Source: Gemmatimonadota bacterium
GTDB lineage: Bacteria; Gemmatimonadota; Gemmatimonadetes; Gemmatimonadales; GWC2-71-9
Length of the DNA stretch: 5,212 nucleotides
NCBI GenBank assembly: GCA_029859185.1
Contig: JAOUDR010000249.1
Coordinates: 1-5,212, forward strand
Direction: 5' to 3'
The notes under the pieces were generated by a model, which was not told where the DNA came from, did no database searches, and saw only the letters and a list, made by a program, of their open reading frames with translations. Position numbers and translations under genes: made by a program. Positions 1-5,212 of this stretch are shown here, in pieces (within the stretch, counting starts at the first letter, position 1; each line of letters opens with the position of its first letter).

Positions 1-89
1 CCCCCATTACCCACCATCGCCCGCCATTACCCACCATCGCCGTCATCGCCCGTCATCACCCACCGTCGCCTGCCATCCCCCGTCACCCC
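1..89. repeat. Degenerate 10-bp tandem repeat, G4-prone on the minus strand
   Basis: Nine consecutive units fit the consensus CCRYCATYRC. Eight are 10 bp long and one (41-49) is 9 bp. Units 1-2 and 3-4 form a near-identical 20-bp pair. The array probably continues upstream of the window. A period of 10 is not a multiple of three and the units drift, which argues against a protein repeat, although all three forward frames stay open through the array (one stops at 94-96). On the minus strand, G runs fall at 1-5, 10-12, 20-22 and 30-32 with loops of 4, 7 and 7 bases, which fits the canonical G3+N1-7 quadruplex pattern. The array ends about 70 bp before the ALDH7 start. Its role is unknown; it may be a minisatellite-like spacer or a structured region affecting the downstream promoter. 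Confidence 0.8.
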
Positions 90-146
90 TCGCTAGGTTT
101 CTCCCGTCGAGACACTGGCTCACATCGGGCCGACGCGACGCACAAC

Positions 147-152
147 AGGGGA
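147..152 (+). promoter_or_regulatory. Ribosome binding site of the ALDH7 gene
   Basis: AGGGGA lies five bases before the ATG at 158. The reading frame is open upstream to the window edge but contains no in-frame ATG, GTG or TTG between position 2 and 158, so this site fixes the start at 158. Confidence 0.7.
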
Positions 153-157
153 AATCC

Positions 158-1735
158 ATGGCGACGGCAGCTTCGATACAGCACGACTTCTTGAGCACCC
201 TCGGTATCGAGGATCAGAATCCAGGCGGGTTTGGCGGAGCGTGGCTGGGTTCCGGGCCGATGCTCGATGTCATCACGCCGATTGACGGCACGCGCATCGC
301 GTCCGTCCGGCAGATCACCGAGGACGAGTACGACGTAATCGTGGCGCGCGCCCACGCGGCGTTTCTCACGTGGCGCACGGTGCCGGCCCCGAAGCGTGGC
401 GACCTGATTCGCCAGCTGGGTAACCGCCTGCGTGCCATGAAGGAGCCGCTCAGCAAGCTGGTGACGCTCGAAATGGGAAAGAGCATCGCCGAAGGGGAGG
501 GCGAAGTGCAGGAGATGGTGGACATCTGCGACTTCGCCAACGGCCTCTCGCGGCAGCTCTACGGGCTCACGATGCACTCCGAGCGGCCCGATCACCGGAT
601 GTACGAGCAGTGGCACCCCCTCGGCGTCGTGGGTGTCATCAGCGCCTTCAACTTTCCGGTGGCCGTCTGGAGCTGGAATACGGCGATCGCCATCGTGTGC
701 GGTGATAGCGTCGTCTGGAAACCCGCCAGCAAGACACCGCTCACGGCGATCGCCTGCACGAAGATCGCCCAGCAGTTGTGCGAGGAGAACGACGTGGATC
801 CGGCGCTCTTCTCGCTCGTGATCGGGAAGGGGTCGAGCATCGGCGAACGCCTGCTGGCCGACCGCCGCATCCCGCTCGTCTCGGCAACCGGGAGTTGCCA
901 GGTTGGGGAGCGTGTGGCGGAGGTGGTGGGCAAGCGGTTCGGTCGGACGATCCTCGAGCTCGGTGGCAACAACGCCATCGTCGTCACGCCCAGCGCGAAC
1001 CTCGACATGGCGCTCCGGGCAATCCTGTTCGGCGCGGTGGGCACCGCCGGGCAGCGCTGCACGTCGACGCGCCGCATCATCGTCCACGCCTCCGTGAAGG
1101 ACGAGCTCGTTCGGCGACTCGTCAAAGCCTATGAGGGGATCCGCATCGGCGATCCGCGGGACCGGAACGTTCTCATGGGCCCGTTGGTAACCCATGCCGC
1201 AGTGTCCGATTTGCAGAAGGCGATCGTGCGGGTGACGGAGGAAGGCGGGCGCATCCTCTACGGCGGCGACGTGCTTGCCGGCAAGGACTACCCGGGCGGA
1301 CACTGGGTGAAACCCTGCATCGCCGAGGCCAGGAACGAGTTCGCCATTGTGCAGGAGGAGACGTTCGCGCCGATCCTGTACATCATCACGTACGGCAAGA
1401 AGCTGTCCTCCCCGCGGGAGGCCATCGACGAGCTTGGCGAGGCAATCGCGCTCCACAACGGCGTCCCGCAGGGCCTGTCGTCCGCGATCTTCACCGACCA
1501 CATGCGTGAAATGGAGCAGTTCCTCTCGGCGCGTGGGTCCGATTGCGGCATCGCCAACGTCAACATCGGGACGAGTGGCGCCGAGATCGGGGGCGCGTTC
1601 GGAGGCGAGAAGGATACGGGTGGCGGGCGTGAGTCCGGATCGGACGCGTGGAAGGTGTACATGCGGCGGCAGACGAACACGATCAACTGGGGTCCAGAGT
1701 TGCCGTTGGCGCAGGGGATCAAGTTCGGGGATTGA
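158..1735 (+). CDS. amaB: ALDH7-family L-piperidine-6-carboxylate / alpha-aminoadipate semialdehyde dehydrogenase
   Basis: This is an NAD(P)-dependent, probably cytosolic aldehyde dehydrogenase. Its expected reaction is oxidation of alpha-aminoadipate semialdehyde (in equilibrium with piperidine-6-carboxylate) to 2-aminoadipate in lysine catabolism. Seen in the 525-residue product: the oxyanion Asn165 in FNFP (164-167); the cofactor-binding Lys188 in WKPAS; the glycine motif TGSCQVG (244-250); the general base Glu267 in ELGGNN; the catalytic Cys301 in GQRCTSTRR; and the cofactor-ribose Glu401 in EETFAP. The C-terminal block (GAEIGGAFGGEKDTGGG, then VYMRRQTNTINW, then LPLAQGIKF) is characteristic of the antiquitin/ALDH7 class rather than of other ALDH families. 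Length is close to the usual ~500-510, slightly long at the N terminus. The start at 158 is supported by AGGGGA five bases upstream. No lysine-pathway partner (for example a transaminase or lysine oxidase) lies next to it, so the substrate rests on family membership. Family placement is near certain; substrate is likely. Confidence 0.95.
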   Translation: MATAASIQHDFLSTLGIEDQNPGGFGGAWLGSGPMLDVITPIDGTRIASVRQITEDEYDVIVARAHAAFLTWRTVPAPKRGDLIRQLGNRLRAMKEPLSKLVTLEMGKSIAEGEGEVQEMVDICDFANGLSRQLYGLTMHSERPDHRMYEQWHPLGVVGVISAFNFPVAVWSWNTAIAIVCGDSVVWKPASKTPLTAIACTKIAQQLCEENDVDPALFSLVIGKGSSIGERLLADRRIPLVSATGSCQVGERVAEVVGKRFGRTILELGGNNAIVVTPSANLDMALRAILFGAVGTAGQRCTSTRRIIVHASVKDELVRRLVKAYEGIRIGDPRDRNVLMGPLVTHAAVSDLQKAIVRVTEEGGRILYGGDVLAGKDYPGGHWVKPCIAEARNEFAIVQEETFAPILYIITYGKKLSSPREAIDELGEAIALHNGVPQGLSSAIFTDHMREMEQFLSARGSDCGIANVNIGTSGAEIGGAFGGEKDTGGGRESGSDAWKVYMRRQTNTINWGPELPLAQGIKFGD

Positions 1736-1740
1736 TGGAC

Positions 1741-1853
1741 GATGGGTCGGGGGCCGAGATCGAGCGACGCCGTCCCCATCCGTCACCGTTGATCGTCCCT
1801 CCGGCACGAGGCTGGTACCGAACGGTGGGTGCGTGAGCGGATCCCGACCCGTC
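1741..1853. terminator. Possible bidirectional terminator structure in the convergent gap
   Basis: Two genes converge here with 116 bases between stop codons. An outer inverted repeat pairs 1741-1751 with 1843-1853 (11 pairs, one G-U; perfect core GGGTCGGG / CCCGACCC) and reaches into the stop codon of the minus-strand gene. Nested within it, CACCGTT (1784-1790) pairs with AACGGTG (1821-1827), and a CCTC/GAGG hairpin sits inside that. There is no T tract on either side and the outer loop is about 91 bases, so this is not a textbook intrinsic terminator. Chance pairing in GC-rich DNA is a real alternative. Confidence 0.2.
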
Positions 1854-2652
1854 AACGGCCAAGGCAAATCCTGCCTCCCACGACGAGACCCCAGTCGGTG
1901 GAGGTGTGGCTCGGCCGGTAGGCACCCGCGACGGCGGCATCGAGGCGCCCAGTGATCGGGAGACTGATCTCGAGGAACCCGCCCAGGGGATAGGCCTCGT
2001 CTGCTGCCGGACCGACGCTCGCGCCGGCGAAGCCCGAGACCCGGCGCTCACGGCCTCGCCCCCAGGCGATGCCGGTCCGCATTCCGGAGACGGGCACGAA
2101 GGCGGTGGGGGTGAGTCTGTCGAGACGATAGTGGAGTCCCTCGCGGCTACCAAGGCGCAGGTAGAACGCCGGCAGGGTCGGGGGGACGTCATCAGCCTCA
2201 CCGCCGGCAGCTTCGATCCAGCGCCCCATGTTCGAGATCCCTAGTCCGATACCGGCGATGCCCCCCTCGTACGCCACGAGCCCCCCTGCCATCATCGTGT
2301 TCACTCGGCCGTCGAAGGTCGCCGTTCCCACGGGAGCGGTGCTCGGCGGCAGGGCGTACCCGAGTCCCGAGCGGATGACGGCTGCAAAGCCGGTAATGCG
2401 GAGTCGGTCGTCCGGCCACGTTTCGACTTCGACCGCGCCGAAGGAGAAGGTGCTGGCGTCGGCCCGGACGACATTGCCGGAGCAGTCCAGACGGCGGGAC
2501 TCCAGTTGGCCACCGCCGAAGCGAAGGGTGACGCGGTAGCGCCCGGTCGAATCTGGCGAAACGGTCACGGGGGCGATTTGCAGGCCAGCACGAGCAATGG
2601 GCCAAGGAAGAGACGTGACGACATGAGTCCCTCGAAGAAGCCTCGGCCGCAT
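1852..2652 (-). CDS. Unrecognised beta-rich putative envelope lipoprotein, apparently frameshifted near its N terminus
   Basis: I do not recognise the family. The open frame gives 266 residues from an ATG at 2652, but that start lacks a spaced ribosome site and its first ~28 residues look unlike a leader. A better start is ATG 2624, one frame over, preceded by GAGGGA at 2633-2628. It encodes MSSRLFLGPLLVLACKSPP and then stops at 2567-2565. One extra base in the C5 run (2569-2573) fuses this leader in frame to VTVSPDSTGRYRV and gives a 257-residue lipoprotein precursor. The body has strong GC3 and many short alternating polar/hydrophobic segments and Gly-rich turns (for example TMMAGGLVAYEGGIAGIGLGI), and ends in a strand-like WGLVVGGRICLGR, consistent with an outer-membrane or surface beta structure. 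It converges on the ALDH7 gene and diverges from amrS. That it is a real gene is likely; the envelope location is inferred. It may be a true pseudogene, a sequencing error, or read through programmed frameshifting. Confidence 0.75.
   Translation of the reverse strand: MRPRLLRGTHVVTSLPWPIARAGLQIAPVTVSPDSTGRYRVTLRFGGGQLESRRLDCSGNVVRADASTFSFGAVEVETWPDDRLRITGFAAVIRSGLGYALPPSTAPVGTATFDGRVNTMMAGGLVAYEGGIAGIGLGISNMGRWIEAAGGEADDVPPTLPAFYLRLGSREGLHYRLDRLTPTAFVPVSGMRTGIAWGRGRERRVSGFAGASVGPAADEAYPLGGFLEISLPITGRLDAAVAGAYRPSHTSTDWGLVVGGRICLGR
2565..2624 (-). other. Out-of-frame lipoprotein signal peptide and likely true start of the beta-rich gene
   Basis: Nineteen codons run from ATG 2624 to TGA 2567-2565: short n-region with Arg4, hydrophobic stretch L5-L13, then Cys15. 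Residues 5-15 fit the classic lipoprotein attachment pattern: no D/E/R/K in the six positions before LV, then L, A, C. The frame closes directly after KSPP, next to the C5 run where a one-base change would join it to the downstream body. A leader this good immediately next to a leaderless beta-rich frame is unlikely to be coincidence. Confidence 0.65.
2628..2633 (-). promoter_or_regulatory. Ribosome binding site for the ATG at 2624 (minus strand)
   Basis: Read on the minus strand, GAGGGA is followed by CTC and then ATG 2624; the GAGG core is five bases from the start. The alternative ATG at 2652 has only CCGGA immediately before it with no spacing. This contrast favours 2624 as the original start of the beta-rich gene. 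Confidence 0.55.
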
Positions 2653-2722
2653 TCCGGTGTCGTGCCGTCAAGCCGTCGTCAAGGCGGGATCTCGACGCCT
2701 GTCCCCGGAGACGTACCTTTCT

Positions 2723-2727
2723 GGAGG
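2723..2727 (+). promoter_or_regulatory. Ribosome binding site of amrS
   Basis: GGAGG is eight bases before the GTG at 2736. It favours that GTG over the in-frame ATGs at 2748 and 2760, although the G-rich stretch at 2738-2747 could serve the ATG at 2748. Confidence 0.5.
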
Positions 2728-2735
2728 CCCAGCAG

Positions 2736-3833
2736 GTGGGGGGCGGGATGACCGGTCCGATGCAGTCCACGGTCCCGACGAAGTACTGGCACCAGCTCGA
2801 CGACGGGCGGGTGCAATGCGACCTGTGCCCGCGGGCCTGCAAGCTCCGGGAGGGCCAGCGCGGGTTGTGTTTCGTCCGGGCTCGCGAGCACGACGCGATC
2901 GTGCTCACCACCTACGGCCGCTCGAGCGGGTTTTGCATCGATCCCATCGAGAAGAAGCCGCTGAACCACTTCCTGCCGGGGACGCCCGTGCTTTCCTTCG
3001 GGACGGCCGGCTGCAACCTCGCGTGCCGCTTCTGCCAGAATTGGGATATCAGCAAGTCCCGCGAGACCGACACGCTGGCCGATAGTGCCACGCCCGAGGC
3101 ACTTGCGGCGGCGGCCGAGCGGTATCGGTGCCGCAGTGTCGCCTTCACGTACAACGACCCGGTCATCTTCCACGAGTACGCGGTGGACGTGGCCCAGTCC
3201 TGTCGTGCGCGGGGCGTGAAGACGGTGGCGGTCACGGCGGGATATGTGTGTGCGGAGCCGCGCGTCGAGTTCTATCGCCACATGGATGCCGCCAACGTGG
3301 ACCTGAAGGGGTTCTCGGAGCGGTTCTACCGGGATCTCTGCGCGGGCGAGCTGGCGCCGGTCCTCGATACGCTGCGCTACATTCGCCATGAGACGGACGT
3401 GTGGCTCGAGATCACGACGCTGCTGATTCCCGGGTGGAATGACGGTGATGCCGAGCTCGATGCGCTGACCCAGTGGGTGGCGAGCGAGCTCGGGCCGGAG
3501 GTGCCGGTGCACTTCACGGCGTTCCATCCCGACTGGCGCATGCTCGAGACGCCCGCCACGCCGGCGTCGACGCTCACCCGCGCCCGCCAGATCGGCTGCG
3601 CGAACGGTCTGCACTACGTCTATACCGGCAACGTGCGCGATCTCGCGGGCGGTACGACGGTCTGTCCCGGGTGCGGCGGCACGCTCATCGCACGCGATGG
3701 GTACACCCTGACGGCCTGGCGGCTGACGGACCGTGCCACCTGTCCCGACTGTGGCGCGCCGGTCGCCGGGGTCTTCGAACCAGTGCCGGGGACGTGGGGT
3801 GCCCGGCGCGCTCCCGTGAGGCTCGCATCATGA
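2736..3833 (+). CDS. amrS: AmmeMemoRadiSam system radical SAM enzyme
   Basis: This is a radical SAM protein of the class found with Memo-like and AMMECR1-like proteins; the reaction of this class is not settled. Numbered from GTG 2736 (365 residues), the protein shows: an N-terminal Cys cluster C28, C31, C35, C45 (CDLCPRAC ... GLC); the family signature DPIEKKPLNHFLPG; the radical SAM cluster motif C93xxxC97xxC100 (GCNLACRFCQNW), expected to bind a 4Fe-4S cluster and SAM; FTYNDP (137-142), where many relatives have TYNEP; NVDLKGF (187-193); PGWND (232-236); HFTAFHP; and YVYTGNV. The C terminus carries two CxxC pairs, C310/C313 and C336/C339, resembling a zinc ribbon or rubredoxin-like knuckle common in this class. 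The start could also be ATG 2748 or 2760; conserved sequence begins only near YWHQL. The stop overlaps the next start by ATGA, so the two genes are probably co-transcribed. No Memo or AMMECR1 partner is in the window. Confidence 0.93.
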   Translation: MGGGMTGPMQSTVPTKYWHQLDDGRVQCDLCPRACKLREGQRGLCFVRAREHDAIVLTTYGRSSGFCIDPIEKKPLNHFLPGTPVLSFGTAGCNLACRFCQNWDISKSRETDTLADSATPEALAAAAERYRCRSVAFTYNDPVIFHEYAVDVAQSCRARGVKTVAVTAGYVCAEPRVEFYRHMDAANVDLKGFSERFYRDLCAGELAPVLDTLRYIRHETDVWLEITTLLIPGWNDGDAELDALTQWVASELGPEVPVHFTAFHPDWRMLETPATPASTLTRARQIGCANGLHYVYTGNVRDLAGGTTVCPGCGGTLIARDGYTLTAWRLTDRATCPDCGAPVAGVFEPVPGTWGARRAPVRLAS

Positions 3834-5212
3834 CCAGCCCGAGGCCGTCCCGCGTCGCCACGTTGGCTCCGATCCTCGACGGAGCGGCGAGGGGTGTCGC
3901 ACGGTTCCCGCTCACCGTCCTGTGCGGTCTGGTCGCGGCGGTGGCGGCGATCCTCCTCGAGGAGAACATCGGGCCGGAGCGGACGGTCGAGCGCCTGCTG
4001 GCTTCTGCCGCGCTCGGCATCTCCCTGTTCACCGGTCTCCGAATGCTCGGGGCGCGACTCCGCTGGCGGCCGAGCCTCATGTGGGCGGTGGACGCGCTTG
4101 GAGTGCTGATCCTCGCCGGCTTCTTCGTGGGCTGGGCGGGGTGGGCCGAACCGCTGCGGTTCGCGCGCATGCTGCAGTTGGCGGTGGTCTTCCACCTGTT
4201 CGTGGCGATCGCGCCCTACATCGTGGGTCCGGAGGGACGCGGGTTCTGGGAGTACAACCGGGTGCTCGCCGAGCGGGTGGTCCTGGCCGCGATCTACGCG
4301 CACGTGCTCTACGCGGGTGTTGCCCTCGCGGTGCTCGCCCTCGACAAGCTCTTCGGGGTGGATGTCGCGGCCTCCGCCTATTTGCGCCTCTGGTTCCTTG
4401 CGGCGTTCCTGCTCTCCCCGTGGGTCTTCGTGGCGGGGCTGCCCGCCGATGTCGCCGCATTGGAGCGCGACGACGAGTATCCGCTCGGCCTGCGCGCGTT
4501 CACACGGTTTGCGCTGCTGCCGATCGTCGCCATCTACCTTTTCATTCTGCTCGCCTACTTCGTGAAGGTGCTTGTCACCTGGCAGTGGCCGAGCGGGTGG
4601 ATTGGCTGGCTCGTGTCGGTGGTGGCGGCCGGGGGAATCTTCTCGCTGCTGCTCGTCCATCCCCTGGCCATGCGATCGAGCGACCGCTGGGTGGGGACGT
4701 ACGCCCGCCTGTTCTACCTCGCGCTGTTGCCCGCCATTGTGATGCTCTGGCTTGCCATCTGGCAGCGAGTGGCGCAGTACGGCATCACCGAGAATCGGTA
4801 CTTCCTGATCGGGCTGTCGGTGTGGCTCGCGGGCATCGCCGTGTACCAATTGGCGACCCGCGCGCGTGGGATCCGGGTCATCCCCGCCTCTCTCTGCGTG
4901 ATGACCTTGCTCACCTTTGCCGGGCCGTGGAGCGCCTACGACGTGTCGACGCAGAGCCAGACGGGACGACTTGCCGGGATCCTGCAGCGGTATGACATGC
5001 TCACCGAGGAACGGATCGTGCCGGCGGTGACGGAGGTGGCGGTCGAGGATCGCCGCGAGATCGAGGCGATCCTCACGTATCTGCTGCGCACGCATGGCCT
5101 GCGGTCCGTGGCGGGGTGGTTCCCCGACTCCGTCCGGTCCGGTCGAGGGCCCCTGGCGGATGGGCGCCCGCGGCAGGCGGCCGGGAGGGCGGCGCGAGGC
5201 GTGATGGCCCTG
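3830..5212 (+). CDS. DUF4153-type polytopic membrane protein (3' end outside the window)
   Basis: The frame opens at ATG 3830 inside the amrS stop (ATGA overlap), with GAGG at 3818-3821 eight bases upstream, and stays open for 461 codons to the last base of the window. By eye there are about eleven hydrophobic segments, near residues 26-43, 56-74, 83-104, 114-132, 150-171, 187-206, 227-249, 258-279, 294-314, 324-341 and 351-368. This makes it an inner-membrane protein. Family-like features are FTRFALLPIVAIYLFILLAY near 224-243, the ITENRYFL motif near 319-326, and a conserved-looking YDVSTQSQTGRL at 370-381 that starts a soluble C-terminal part (382 onward). This order matches DUF4153 proteins as I know them; their function is unknown. 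A further stretch must lie beyond the edge. Long forward and reverse frames overlapping this region are shadows. Coupling to amrS suggests shared expression, not a proven shared function. Confidence 0.88.
   Translation, partial: MTSPRPSRVATLAPILDGAARGVARFPLTVLCGLVAAVAAILLEENIGPERTVERLLASAALGISLFTGLRMLGARLRWRPSLMWAVDALGVLILAGFFVGWAGWAEPLRFARMLQLAVVFHLFVAIAPYIVGPEGRGFWEYNRVLAERVVLAAIYAHVLYAGVALAVLALDKLFGVDVAASAYLRLWFLAAFLLSPWVFVAGLPADVAALERDDEYPLGLRAFTRFALLPIVAIYLFILLAYFVKVLVTWQWPSGWIGWLVSVVAAGGIFSLLLVHPLAMRSSDRWVGTYARLFYLALLPAIVMLWLAIWQRVAQYGITENRYFLIGLSVWLAGIAVYQLATRARGIRVIPASLCVMTLLTFAGPWSAYDVSTQSQTGRLAGILQRYDMLTEERIVPAVTEVAVEDRREIEAILTYLLRTHGLRSVAGWFPDSVRSGRGPLADGRPRQAAGRAARGVMAL

Noticed and set aside
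1..89. CRISPR array or degenerate protein-coding tail
   Set aside because: Units are 10 bp with no unique spacers, so it is not CRISPR. The proline-rich readings end or drift and the period is not a multiple of three, so a coding tail is not supported.
83..1867. 594-codon open frame on the minus strand opposite the ALDH7 gene
   Set aside because: The plus strand encodes an unmistakable ALDH7 with all catalytic motifs. The reverse frame is Arg/His/Asp/Pro-rich low-complexity protein typical of the antisense of GC-rich genes, and has no recognisable domain.
2647..2657. 11-mer CCGGAATGCGG on the minus strand, also present near 2077-2087
   Set aside because: One copy is inside coding sequence (SGMR) and the other is at the weak ATG 2652. 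Two isolated copies in GC-rich DNA do not support a functional repeat.
2625..2735. Sigma-70-type promoters for amrS and the beta-rich gene
   Set aside because: TTGACG hexamers occur on the minus strand, but neither strand has an A/T-rich -10 at a suitable distance, so no promoter can be placed with confidence.
2198..2911. 237-codon minus-strand frame overlapping the beta-rich gene
   Set aside because: Over most of its length it is an Arg/Pro/His-rich out-of-frame reading of the beta-rich gene. It shares the leader region only by frame overlap and lacks a sensible continuation.
2679..3614. 311-codon minus-strand frame opposite amrS
   Set aside because: Shadow of amrS, whose radical SAM motifs on the plus strand are unambiguous.
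3922..4995. 357-codon plus-strand frame within the DUF4153 gene
   Set aside because: Gly/Arg/Ala-rich out-of-frame translation of the DUF4153 coding region; no supported start and no domain.
3620..5095. 491-codon open frame on the minus strand opposite the end of amrS and the DUF4153 gene
   Set aside because: Its product is highly charged (Arg/Glu/His-rich) with no motif. The plus-strand frame has coherent membrane segments and conserved motifs, is coupled to amrS, and only looks absent from stop-to-stop lists because it has no stop inside the window.

Overview
The window is GC-rich DNA from a bacterium with strong G/C preference at third codon positions. It carries a lysine-catabolic aldehyde dehydrogenase, a radical SAM enzyme, a multi-pass membrane protein and a beta-rich protein that appears to need a lipoprotein signal. 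Together these suggest a diderm (Gram-negative type) environmental bacterium. A Gemmatimonadota-like origin is a guess from style only; nothing here proves a phylum.

Layout: (1) 1-89 is a degenerate 10-bp tandem repeat whose minus strand fits a canonical G-quadruplex pattern; it lies just upstream of the first gene. (2) 158-1735 (+) is a complete ALDH7-family dehydrogenase (antiquitin / L-piperidine-6-carboxylate dehydrogenase, amaB-like) with all catalytic residues. (3) 1736-1851 is a short convergent gap with nested inverted repeats. (4) 1852-2652 (-) is an unrecognised beta-rich protein. Its natural start and lipoprotein signal peptide sit in another frame (ATG at 2624, stop at 2567-2565) and join the main frame if one base is added to the G5/C5 run at 2569-2573. 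(5) 2653-2735 is a short divergent gap. (6) 2736-3833 (+) is the AmmeMemoRadiSam radical SAM enzyme (amrS). (7) 3830-5212 (+) is a DUF4153 membrane protein that overlaps amrS by four bases (ATGA) and runs off the end of the window.

How the genes relate: amrS and the DUF4153 gene form a translationally coupled pair and are probably one transcript. The other two AmmeMemoRadiSam partners (Memo-like and AMMECR1-like proteins) are not in the window. The ALDH7 gene looks like an independent unit, and the beta-rich gene is transcribed convergently to it and divergently from amrS. Nothing points to a phage, an insertion sequence, a CRISPR array or an RNA gene. The most notable signals are the apparent single-base frameshift that separates a good lipoprotein leader from its body, and the amrS-DUF4153 coupling.
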